This document shows, in pieces, positions 16,198-23,615 of a stretch of 36,431 bases of DNA. The translations under genes were made by a program, and so were the position numbers. A model generated the notes under the pieces. The model did not search any database. It was not told the origin of the DNA and saw nothing but the letters and a program-made list of their open reading frames with translations. The DNA is taken from NCBI GenBank assembly GCA_036787065.1, contig DAIQPZ010000006.1:1-36431 (forward strand). Reading direction: 5' to 3'. The stretch is from JAJYIW01 sp036787065 (GTDB lineage Bacteria > Chloroflexota > Anaerolineae > Anaerolineales > Anaerolineaceae). Numbering within the stretch: the stretch's first letter is position 1; each line of letters begins with the position of its first letter.

Positions 16198-16325
16198 ACC
16201 AGCTCAGCCATGCGAAGAAAGTTGCCGAATTTGAGGTATTTGCGGGTGCTTCGCACCCGCAAATACCTCAAATTCGGGTCTTTTTCACAGGGGCCTGAGT
16301 AGTAACTATCTAAGGTACCAGGCTG
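16198..16325 (+). repeat. Family A palindromic element, copy 1 (perfect 25-bp stem plus T-tract)
   Basis: Arms at 16225-16249 and 16253-16277 are perfectly complementary around the loop TTC and are followed by GTCTTTTTCAC (16278-16288). Flanks are shared with the copy at 28422 in reverse orientation: AAGAAAGTTG on the left with a GCTCAGC block further out, and GTCTTTTTCAC on the right. It lies after the isoprenoid-fold gene and its outer flank reaches the last codons of the convergent methyltransferase gene. It would act as an intrinsic terminator for plus-strand transcripts. Confidence 0.85.
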
Positions 16326-16858
16326 AGCGCGGAGTAAATCTCCCCCATAAAGCTGCTGGGAACCCTGGCCAGTTGGCTCGTAGCAACAAATCCACACCGT
16401 CCGGCCAGGCTTACCCAGGAAGCCATCGAAAGCGGATAAGGCACCCACGGGTTACCTTTATCCGCGTTGTATTCCACCAGTATAAAACGCCCGCCAGGTT
16501 TTAAATAACCTTTCACTCTCTGCAAAGTCCTTTCCTTGTTTCGCTGAAAATGCAGCGCGTTGGCCATCACAATGCCATCCAGAGGGGGTAAGGCAAGCGC
16601 TGAGTTAAAATCCTGGTTTAGATAATGCACACTCACGCCTGAAAAGCGCTGGTTCAGCTCAAACTGCTGTTCGAGTAGGTCAGAGCCAGAATGATCAATC
16701 GAATAGATCGTGGACCCTTGGCCAAGTAGATCGGCCAGGGCCAGGGTGAAGGCGCCTCTCCCCGAGCCAAAATCAGCCCACACCCATCTTGGGGTGCACA
16801 CTCCAGGAGGGGCAGGGATACCATCCCGCAATAAGAAGACATGATCGGTGTGTTTCAT
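16310..16858 (-). CDS. Class I SAM-dependent methyltransferase
   Basis: A 182-residue protein from the ATG at 16858 (MKHTDHVFLLRDGI); an in-frame ATG at 16936 would give 208 residues, and neither has a clear Shine-Dalgarno sequence. VWADFGSGRGAFTLALADLL is SAM-binding motif I, YSIDHSG is the acidic end of strand 2, LPPLDGIVMANALHF is motif II/IV and LKPGGRFILVEYN is the later core strand. The short length and lack of extra domains fit small-molecule or lipid methyltransferases of the ubiE/type-11 kind; the substrate is unknown. It is convergent with the isoprenoid-fold gene, and its 3' end overlaps the flank of the family A repeat. Confidence 0.8.
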   Translation of the reverse strand: MKHTDHVFLLRDGIPAPPGVCTPRWVWADFGSGRGAFTLALADLLGQGSTIYSIDHSGSDLLEQQFELNQRFSGVSVHYLNQDFNSALALPPLDGIVMANALHFQRNKERTLQRVKGYLKPGGRFILVEYNADKGNPWVPYPLSMASWVSLAGRCGFVATSQLARVPSSFMGEIYSALSLVP

Positions 16859-16955
16859 CGCATTGAGAAATGGGTCATTTGCTAAAGCTAAGGCACACGT
16901 TAATAAGGCCCGAATTTGAAGTGTCTCGCTCCTCATGGCTGAGTAGTTAAGATCA

Positions 16956-16978
16956 TTTAATCTAATTATAAGATTAAA
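16956..16978. promoter_or_regulatory. 8-bp inverted repeat in divergent promoter region
   Basis: TTTAATCT (16956-16963) and AGATTAAA (16971-16978) are perfectly complementary with a 7-nt spacer. They lie in an AT-rich stretch between the divergent methyltransferase and beta-propeller genes, a typical operator position. Confidence 0.35.
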
Positions 16979-17047
16979 AGGATATTATTTAGAATTAGGC
17001 ATCCTTTGCCATCCAACTATCGATCCATGGGAGGAAAAATAAACACC

Positions 17048-18778
17048 ATGCACCGTTCTTTTGTGATTAACCTGAGCCTGATCAGTCTGGTGTCTCTGTT
17101 GTGCGTCCAATGCACGCCCGCGACCGCCAGTCCATCACCAACCGCTGGATTACCTGCTACCCAAACCAACCAGCCGTATAACACCAGCGGTCCCACGACC
17201 ACCAGTCAGGCGCTGCCAACCGGTACGCCGGTCGAAACTTTAGCCCATACCCCACCCACTGTCCTCACGTCCACCACAGGTCCTAAAACACCCACCCCTT
17301 CAAGTTATAACTGGCTGCAGTTCAACGGTAGTTCCGAACATACCGGCGTCAACGCCGTCGAAACCACCATCACACCCTCGAACGTTAAAACTCTTGCCAG
17401 ACTGTATCAGGTGACTCTACCCGCCATCGAAGATGGCGCACTGGTTTATCTTAGCAACGTCTCGACCCCCAAGGGGCAGCGCAATCTGCTGTTCCTCACG
17501 ACCAAGGCGGGGCACATCCTCGCTTTGGATGCCTTCACCGGCGGCGAAATCTGGTCACACCAGTACCCGGCGGGTTCCTGCCAGATCAATAATACAGGTG
17601 GACCCTGCTACACCGCTTCGTCTCCAGCCATCGACCCCAATCTCAATTTCATCTATAGTTATGGGTTGGATGGCGCCGTGCACAAATACCAGGTCGGTGA
17701 CGGAACTGAAATAAAGAACGGCGGCTGGCCCGAAACAGCCACTTTAAAACCATACAATGAGAAAGAATCCCCCGCGTTAAGTATCGCCACAACCAACATC
17801 GGCGCCAGCTACCTGTATGTGTCGAACGGGGGTAATCTGGGCGATCGCGGGGACTACCAGGGGCATATCACCGCGATCAACCTGGCTGACGGCAGCCAGC
17901 GCGTTTTTAACGCCTTATGCAGCGATCAGGCCGTCCATTTTGCCGAAACACCCGGCATACCAGACTGTCCCGAAGTACAAACTGCCATCTGGGCACGCCC
18001 AGGGGTTGTCTTTGACAAGGATACCCAGAAAATCTACATGTCCACCGGAAACGGGACTTACAACCCGGCCAACCATCATTGGGGCGACACAGTTTTCGCC
18101 CTAAACCCGGATGGCACGGGCGCAAATGGAAACCCTCTAGACACCTATACCCCCGCCAATTACCTGGACCTTCAAAAAACTGATGCCGATTTAGGCAGCA
18201 CGGCCCCCGCCATCCTGCCCACTCCACCCAACAGTAAAATCCTCCATATGGCGGTCCAGGGTGGTAAAGACCAACTGCTGCGGTTGATCAACCTGGATAA
18301 TCTCAGCGGACAAGGCGGGACGGGTCATACCGCAGGAGAAATAGGCCCCATTATCCCAGTGCCCCAGGGTGGAGAGGTATTCAGCTCACCCGCAACCTGG
18401 AGCAACCCGGCGGACAGTTCGGCCTGGACATTTGTCACCACCGCCAACGGCATATCCGGTATCAAAATCAAAGTGGATTCTTCTGGCAATCCCAGCCTGT
18501 CGCCAGTCTGGTCGAATGCCACGGGTGGCAGTTCGCCAGTCCTGGTCAATGGGATCCTATTCTATGCCAGCAGTGGAAAGGTCCTGGGGCTCGATCCACT
18601 CACTGGCAGTCAGCTCTGGAGCAGTTCACCCATCGGTGGAATCCACTGGGAAAGTCCGGTCGTGGTCAATGGCGTTTTGTACATCACGGATGAAAGCAGT
18701 CATTTAACCGCGTTCTCGTTGAATGGCGTTTCTCCTATATCCACCAGCCGGATCTACCTGCCCTCGATTCAAGCCTGA
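17048..18778 (+). CDS. Exported PQQ-like beta-propeller protein with Pro/Thr-rich stalk
   Basis: A 576-residue secreted protein. Residues 1-22 form a signal peptide ending LLCVQC; Cys22 could be lipidated, but Gln at -1 is unusual, so ordinary cleavage is possible. Residues 24 to about 85 are a low-complexity Pro/Thr/Ser stalk, common in Chloroflexota surface proteins. The rest shows PQQ/WD-type blade motifs: FLTTKAGHILALDAFTGGEI, GKVLGLDPLTGSQLWSSSP and VVVNGVLYITDESSHLTAFS. Paired cysteines (CQINNTGGPC) suggest disulphides. Whether it binds PQQ or is a scaffold cannot be told; no alcohol-dehydrogenase signature is evident. GGGAGG 13 nt before the ATG at 17048 favours this start over the TTG at 17006. 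Confidence 0.8.
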   Translation: MHRSFVINLSLISLVSLLCVQCTPATASPSPTAGLPATQTNQPYNTSGPTTTSQALPTGTPVETLAHTPPTVLTSTTGPKTPTPSSYNWLQFNGSSEHTGVNAVETTITPSNVKTLARLYQVTLPAIEDGALVYLSNVSTPKGQRNLLFLTTKAGHILALDAFTGGEIWSHQYPAGSCQINNTGGPCYTASSPAIDPNLNFIYSYGLDGAVHKYQVGDGTEIKNGGWPETATLKPYNEKESPALSIATTNIGASYLYVSNGGNLGDRGDYQGHITAINLADGSQRVFNALCSDQAVHFAETPGIPDCPEVQTAIWARPGVVFDKDTQKIYMSTGNGTYNPANHHWGDTVFALNPDGTGANGNPLDTYTPANYLDLQKTDADLGSTAPAILPTPPNSKILHMAVQGGKDQLLRLINLDNLSGQGGTGHTAGEIGPIIPVPQGGEVFSSPATWSNPADSSAWTFVTTANGISGIKIKVDSSGNPSLSPVWSNATGGSSPVLVNGILFYASSGKVLGLDPLTGSQLWSSSPIGGIHWESPVVVNGVLYITDESSHLTAFSLNGVSPISTSRIYLPSIQA

Positions 18779-18802
18779 CCGCCGCTTTTACCTCAGAAAA
18801 TG

Positions 18803-18843
18803 AAAGGGCGCAGCCCGAAGAAGTAGCGGGGGCGCCCTTTTTT
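18803..18843. terminator. Intrinsic terminator between convergent genes
   Basis: AAAGGGCGC (18803-18811) and GCGCCCTTT (18832-18840) form the outer stem, with CCCG/CGGG inside, followed by a T-run. It serves the plus-strand beta-propeller gene; on the minus strand the T-tract is weak. Confidence 0.8.
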
Positions 18844-18844
18844 A

Positions 18845-21310
18845 TTAATTTTTCCAGGTCATCCGGACTGTTGCGATCGAGCCGGGCATCACCAGGCGGA
18901 CAGACCCATCGATCACCTTCAAGGCTTTTTGATCGCGCTCGCGGGCATCCACCAACCAGGCGCCATTCAGGGGCTGGCGAGCCGGCCGCAGCGTCACCGG
19001 CTGGCCCATCATCGCTGGCCCAAGGATGCGCACGATCCAGCCTTCTCCCCGGTCAGCCGGCTTGACCGAAACGACCTGGGCATCCAGCGGATCGACCATC
19101 ACCAACCAGTCCATAACGTTATCCAGCGTTGCCCGACGAGTGGTCGAGTCCGGATCACTGCCCATCACCCTGCGAGCTAAACGAGGGAGGTGATAATCCA
19201 GCCAACTGCCCCCCTGGGTAAAGAGGAGACCATACTCGGCCTGGGTCACCAAATTCTCATGCCCCTCGACCGGATGGCCAGGCAGTTTTATAAAGCCAAA
19301 AGCCTTTTCTTGCAGGGCATTGCGGTGGGTGATCAGGTCCAGCGTACCCCCGTGATTACAAGCCGCTGCGCCCGGGAGGCCGCGTAATAAGGCCAGGCCG
19401 CGGTGTCCATCTCCTGCCTGGAGGTGGACAAAACTCTTTTGTGGCCAGAATGTAGGTTGATATTTGCGTGAAAATGGCCGGGAGACGACGCCACCGGGTT
19501 CATCCATCATCAATGCATCCGGTTGCAGGCCTGTCTCAAAGCGTGCCAGAAGCGTTCGTTTTTCAGACGCTTTACCGCGCAGGCTAAAGCGAATCACGGG
19601 GGTATCGGTGCGGAAGATCAGCCTGCGACGAAGTTCCATTCCATCCAGGGTGAAGCTCCCGGTCACTTCGATGCAGCCCGGCAGCGATCGCACCACCAAC
19701 GGCGCAGGCCGCTGGCTGGATCGCGCCACCTCTGTAAAACTCCCCCCGGGCAGTTCATGCCCCATGCGCCAAACCCCACCGCTATCCACAAAACTGATGA
19801 TGTCATTAGACAGCCCACCTAAAAGGGGCCGGTGGGTCACAGGGTGCCAGGCGCGCACGATGCACCCACCCACCGCTTCCGCCAGGTCGAGCGCATAAAA
19901 TGGTGTGCAAATCTCGATCACGCCGTCCTTCTGGCGCCACTCCGGCAGATCGATAGATTCGATCCTGGATGGCAAAAAAATAGGGAGTCGTTTTTCTAAG
20001 CGGATGATTGCCGCCTCGGCCGCGGCCATCGCCTGCTTCAAAAATGGAACCTGCTCAGTTTCTACCACCCGGTCGGTCGCCGTTCCGGTGATGAAATCAT
20101 GATGGTTGGAAACGATCGCCTGATACCAGGCCGGTTTAAGGTCATTAGCCAGGGTCTCAGCTTCGCCATCCGGCCAGGGAGCGTCAGCATCCACAGGTAA
20201 TAAGGCCAACTGCTCAGCCAACTGAAGCGCATCGATCACGCTGTGACTCAATTGTTTCAGGCTGGGCCGTGACGAATAAAAACCGGTCCAATAGGGGTTG
20301 GGATCAAACGCCAGCACCGGCAGCCGGTCGCGGTGGCAGTCCACCAGGGCAAGATAATCACTCAGACCGGCGTTTACGACCCACACACCGCTCTGTGGGT
20401 AATGCTTCTGATTATACCGGTCCAGCAGCGGAATCAGGTTGGGGATAGGCGCATTAAAATCCATCCCGATCGGGCAGAACATATAAGGCGTACGCGAGAT
20501 AGGTCGTAATTCTTTGATGTACTGGTTGATCCGCCGGGTCACATTCCAATCCGTGCGGTTTTGCATGGCAGCATTAAAGATGTAGACCCGGGCAATTCCG
20601 CTGTAAGCCAGCATATCTCCCTGGCCGTAGGTGTAGGCATTCCAATGGCAGATGATTTCCCCACCGTCGGAGTCGCGCCAGATAAAATCAAGCGTTTTTT
20701 CTTGGTTGAGCAAGGTGGCCGCGCTAGAACCCTCCCAATAGAACTGGGCTTTCAATCCAACGTCACAGCCAGGAAAAAGCATCCCATCAATTCGCGTGAT
20801 TCCTGCCTGATCAAACCCGGCAGCATTGAGCAGCGAAGGTAGCGCGTGAGAATAGCCAAAACTGTCCGGAAAATAGGCCAGCCGCGGTTCCTGGGTCATG
20901 CCATTGGATCGCAACCATTCCTGCCCAATCAAAAAATCGCGCATGAGGGCTTCTTCAGATGGCAGCAGTGAATCGGCAGTGGTGACGCCGCTGCTGGTCA
21001 TGCGCAGTCGTCCTTGATTGACCAGGTCACGGATCACGGCCTGGCGCTGGGGACACTCGTCCCAAAAACGTTTCAAGAAGAAAACACATTCGACGGAATA
21101 GACGCGCCGGGGATCGCGCACCAGTTCATCCAGCGCCTGATCCAGGTTCTGGCGCACGAACCGAGTAAAGTATTCTTCTGAAGTGAGCAACCAATTCGGG
21201 TCCCAGTGGCTGTTCTCGGCAAAGACCAGCACGTTCTTCGCATCTGCCGGAATAGCGAGCTGTTGGCGAAGATCATGTTCGTTAAGAGAAGAGGAGGGAT
21301 TTTGCGCCAT
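18845..21310 (-). CDS. GH38-family alpha-mannosidase-like glycoside hydrolase
   Basis: An 821-residue cytoplasmic enzyme from ATG 21310, which has AAGGAAC upstream; 36 codons of open frame before it look non-coding. The N-terminal GH38 domain shows the zinc motif SHWDPNW (His35, Asp37), the nucleophile region YFPDSFGYSHALPSLL (Asp149) and the third zinc ligand in SNHHDFITGTATDRV (about 401-415). The C-terminal beta-domains extend to the end. The usual first His of the HxHxD motif is Asn here (ENSHWD), as in some bacterial GH38 members. Retaining hydrolysis of alpha-mannosides is known for the family; the natural substrate is unknown. The gene is downstream of decayed regulator and cyclase genes on the same strand. 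Confidence 0.85.
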   Translation of the reverse strand: MAQNPSSSLNEHDLRQQLAIPADAKNVLVFAENSHWDPNWLLTSEEYFTRFVRQNLDQALDELVRDPRRVYSVECVFFLKRFWDECPQRQAVIRDLVNQGRLRMTSSGVTTADSLLPSEEALMRDFLIGQEWLRSNGMTQEPRLAYFPDSFGYSHALPSLLNAAGFDQAGITRIDGMLFPGCDVGLKAQFYWEGSSAATLLNQEKTLDFIWRDSDGGEIICHWNAYTYGQGDMLAYSGIARVYIFNAAMQNRTDWNVTRRINQYIKELRPISRTPYMFCPIGMDFNAPIPNLIPLLDRYNQKHYPQSGVWVVNAGLSDYLALVDCHRDRLPVLAFDPNPYWTGFYSSRPSLKQLSHSVIDALQLAEQLALLPVDADAPWPDGEAETLANDLKPAWYQAIVSNHHDFITGTATDRVVETEQVPFLKQAMAAAEAAIIRLEKRLPIFLPSRIESIDLPEWRQKDGVIEICTPFYALDLAEAVGGCIVRAWHPVTHRPLLGGLSNDIISFVDSGGVWRMGHELPGGSFTEVARSSQRPAPLVVRSLPGCIEVTGSFTLDGMELRRRLIFRTDTPVIRFSLRGKASEKRTLLARFETGLQPDALMMDEPGGVVSRPFSRKYQPTFWPQKSFVHLQAGDGHRGLALLRGLPGAAACNHGGTLDLITHRNALQEKAFGFIKLPGHPVEGHENLVTQAEYGLLFTQGGSWLDYHLPRLARRVMGSDPDSTTRRATLDNVMDWLVMVDPLDAQVVSVKPADRGEGWIVRILGPAMMGQPVTLRPARQPLNGAWLVDARERDQKALKVIDGSVRLVMPGSIATVRMTWKN

Positions 21311-21395
21311 CACCAGTTCCTTTCTGTGGCTGTTTTCAATCATACCATACGCGGGTTCACAAGCGCATCCCAAGGACCTGCGCCAGACACAACCA

Positions 21396-21692
21396 TCAAT
21401 CCGGGTAGCGCCGGACAATTTGAACCGAAAAATCCTGGATGCTCAGGCGCAAAGCCAATAGCTCCAATACCTCAACCGCCCCACCAAAACTCAGCAGCCG
21501 ATCTCGCGCCGACTCGAATGTGTCAAACTGCAGGATCAGACGGATCCAACCGGCTTGATCAGGCGATTGTGCCTGTTCCAGCCAGACCTGGGTATACACA
21601 CCTGAATAGTGTGGCAGGGCTGCGGCCAGGGTGTGTGCCCTCCGGTGTATGGGCGACCCAACCTGGCCTGAACAGGTCCCTTCGAGCGATAT
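21396..21692 (-). pseudogene. C-terminal remnant of a WYL-domain transcriptional regulator
   Basis: The open frame ending at 21396 reads AAALPHYSGVYTQVWLEQAQ, GWIRLILQFDTFESARDRLL, SFGGAVEVLELLALRLSI and QDFSVQIVRRYPD. This matches the C-terminal extension of HTH-WYL regulators (GWxxLxLxFxxxxxARxxLLxFGxxVEVLEPxxLRxxI). The frame is closed by a stop at 21693-21695, and no HTH or WYL core is found upstream, so only the tail is left. Such regulators often sit beside the sugar-use genes they control; it may once have regulated the GH38 gene on the same strand. Confidence 0.6.
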
Positions 21693-21772
21693 CTACCGGC
21701 TGACCGGGTGTCTGCCAGCCACGGCGGGTCGCCCCTGCACGGGCACGCTCCAACAGGTCCCCATACCCTGGC

Positions 21773-22351
21773 TCAACGTTTTGAAAGCCTCATTTTTACG
21801 GTCCGGCGCGGTTGCACGGTTGCAATCGAAGCGGTCACTCGATCCATCAGCCCAAGCACCCGCCGGACGTTATGCGCATCATTCAGCAATACTGGCTCGG
21901 CCAGGGCAGCGTCGCGCGTCAGGTAAGGATGACCTTCAAAATACTGGTCGGTCTTCCAGTGGCTGTCCCACCCGGTGTGCACCCATACTGCTTTGCCGCG
22001 CACGTCCACCCCAATCAAATCTACCAGGGAAACTGCCCGCACATCTCGGCCGCTCACACGGATCACAATCCCATCCAGATTGGCCAGGGATGCCAGCGCC
22101 AGCTCGGAAAGATCCTTCCCATCCGCGAAACGGTGAAATGGGCTGTCGACGTACGTACCGGTATTCGCCACCATCTCAATTTTGCCGATATAAAACTCGG
22201 CGCCACCGCTGTAATGCGAACGGGATTCCTCCCGGCTGAGATAATCACAGATGACCGGCGCAGGCAGCCCTTTATAAGTGATCAAACCATCTTCCACCAC
22301 GTGGCTGACATCGATTAACCCCTGCCTTTCATCGCTTTTGGTAAAAGTCAT
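21773..22351 (-). pseudogene. Cyclase-family (kynurenine-formamidase-like) protein, C-terminally truncated
   Basis: The 192-codon ORF starts MTFTKSDERQGLIDVSHVVE and shows the cyclase-fold core: LPAPVICDYLSREESR, MVANTGTYVDSPFHRF (a variant of HxGTHxDxPxH with Asn and Tyr replacing two His) and AVWVHTGWDSHW. Homologues normally continue after HPYLTRDAA with an ID-x-x-N-x-D-D-T segment, a conserved His and a final EHLTNL/PVRAFA part. Here that is replaced by VLLNDAHNVRRVLG and unrelated residues to an early stop, so an internal deletion plus frameshift is likely. If translated it lacks part of the active site. No clear Shine-Dalgarno sequence was identified. The family hydrolyses cyclic amides or N-formylkynurenine; the former substrate is unknown. 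Confidence 0.55.
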
Positions 22352-22453
22352 GTTGAAAACCTCTCGATTTTACCCAATTTAAATTCGGATGATTAAATCT
22401 TAACCATCAAAACGCAGAACATGCATTCTAAAACGCAGCCCAACATCTTTCGC

Positions 22454-22485
22454 TTGCAAATATAGAACATTTATGCTAATATAAT
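22454..22485 (+). promoter_or_regulatory. Possible prp promoter
   Basis: TATAAT at 22480-22485 is a perfect -10. The nearest -35-like hexamer, TTGCAA at 22454-22459, is 20 bp away, longer than optimal, which is common in activator-dependent promoters. Confidence 0.35.
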
Positions 22486-22581
22486 GGCGTGCTATTCTAC
22501 TTGCACCACGTCCACAAACTTTATTCGTTCCTCCTTTGGAATTTCAATATCGAATGACCTCAATATTTTGGGAGAAGCGGC

Positions 22582-22645
22582 GCAAACCTCTTAATTGAGG
22601 GTTTGCAATATTATTCCGCATCCGAGTGATCTTATAAATCACTCG
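22582..22645 (+). promoter_or_regulatory. Two tandem hairpins in the prp leader
   Basis: GCAAACCTC (22582-22590) pairs with GAGGGTTTGC (22597-22606) around TTAATT, with one extra G. CGAGTGAT (22623-22630) pairs perfectly with ATCACTCG (22638-22645). Neither has a T-tract. They lie between the putative promoter and prpB and may be protein-binding sites or structured RNA. Confidence 0.45.
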
Positions 22646-22721
22646 ATCCTGATCACAAATAACCTGTACGCGCTTGATCCCGGCACCACTTTAAGGGTAA
22701 TGGAGATATAATTTATGTACT

Positions 22722-23615
22722 ATGCTCGATCAAACCTCACCTGGAACCCGTTTACGCGGCGCGCTTAACCTTGAAAAGCCGCTGCAGGTGGTCGGGGTGA
22801 TCAATGCTTACGCCGCCCGGCTGGCAGAACGCAGCGGGTTCCGCGCCCTCTATCTCTCCGGCGGCGGGGTTTCAGCCGCTTCATTGGGTGTCCCCGACCT
22901 GGGCATCATCACCCTGGATGACATCCTCATCGACGCGCGTCGCATCACCGATACCAGTGCATTGCCGCTGCTGGTAGACATCGACACTGGCTTTGGCAGT
23001 GCATTTAATATCGCCCGCACGGTCAAAGCGTTGATCAAAGTGGATGCGGCCGGCATACATATCGAGGACCAGGTGCAGGCCAAACGCTGCGGCCATCGTC
23101 CAGGTAAAGCCATCGTGCCCTTAGATGAAATGGTTGACCGGGTCAAAGCCGCGGTCGATGCGAGGATTGACGCCAGTTTTGTGATCATGGCGCGCACCGA
23201 CGCCCTGGCTGTCGAAGGACTGCAATCGGTCATCGACCGGGCCAGCGCGTGCGTGGAAGCTGGCGCAGACATGATTTTTCCTGAGGCGGTGAGCCAACTG
23301 TCCATTTACCAGGCGATTGCAAGCGCGGTCCACGTGCCCATCCTGGCTAACCTGACCGAATTTGGCCTCACACCCCTCTTCACCCTTAACGAATTACGCA
23401 GCGTGGGCGTCAGCCTGGCGCTTTACCCCCTTTCCGCCTTTCGCGCGATGAGCGCGGCTGCCATCAAGATTTACGAGACCTTACGCCAGGAAGGCACCCA
23501 GGCGAGTGTCCTGCCATTGATGCAGACACGCTCGGATCTTTATCAGGCTCTGGATTATGAAGCCTTTGAACAAAAACTCGATCAATTGTTTCACAAGGAG
23601 GAGCACCATGAGTGA
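22722..23615 (+). CDS. prpB: 2-methylisocitrate lyase
   Basis: A 297-residue member of the isocitrate lyase/PEP mutase family that splits 2-methylisocitrate into pyruvate and succinate, the last step of the methylcitrate cycle. Visible signatures are YLSGGGVSAASLGVPD (44-59), the Mg-binding VDIDTGFG (85-92), GIHIEDQ (111-117), the catalytic KRCGHRPGK (121-129, Cys123) and IMARTDALAVEGL. The length is typical of PrpB (about 295). The ATG has only TGGAG about 16 nt upstream, so initiation may be weak or assisted. It overlaps prpC by 8 nt. Confidence 0.93.
   Translation: MLDQTSPGTRLRGALNLEKPLQVVGVINAYAARLAERSGFRALYLSGGGVSAASLGVPDLGIITLDDILIDARRITDTSALPLLVDIDTGFGSAFNIARTVKALIKVDAAGIHIEDQVQAKRCGHRPGKAIVPLDEMVDRVKAAVDARIDASFVIMARTDALAVEGLQSVIDRASACVEAGADMIFPEAVSQLSIYQAIASAVHVPILANLTEFGLTPLFTLNELRSVGVSLALYPLSAFRAMSAAAIKIYETLRQEGTQASVLPLMQTRSDLYQALDYEAFEQKLDQLFHKEEHHE

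Larger units (their letters stand above)
22352..22721. other. Regulatory region upstream of prpBCD
   Basis: No gene is supported in these 370 bases. They contain a TATAAT at 22480-22485, two hairpins at 22582-22606 and 22623-22645, and TGGAG (22701-22705) upstream of prpB. No PrpR-type regulator gene is present in the window. Confidence 0.6.

Noticed and set aside
16198..16325. CRISPR repeat or tRNA-like structure at the palindromes
   Set aside because: The copies are kilobases apart, lack spacers, and are simple perfect hairpins with no cloverleaf.
21559..21753. A 64-codon minus-strand ORF upstream of the WYL tail
   Set aside because: Its sequence fits no part of a WYL regulator or cyclase; it is probably out-of-frame decayed sequence.
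21631..22318. Two long plus-strand ORFs opposite the cyclase remnant
   Set aside because: They are Pro/His/Arg-rich shadows of the minus-strand gene, without a ribosome-binding site or family motif.
22352..22721. Riboswitch in the prp leader
   Set aside because: The two hairpins do not match any riboswitch class I know, and no terminator or sequestered ribosome-binding site is visible.
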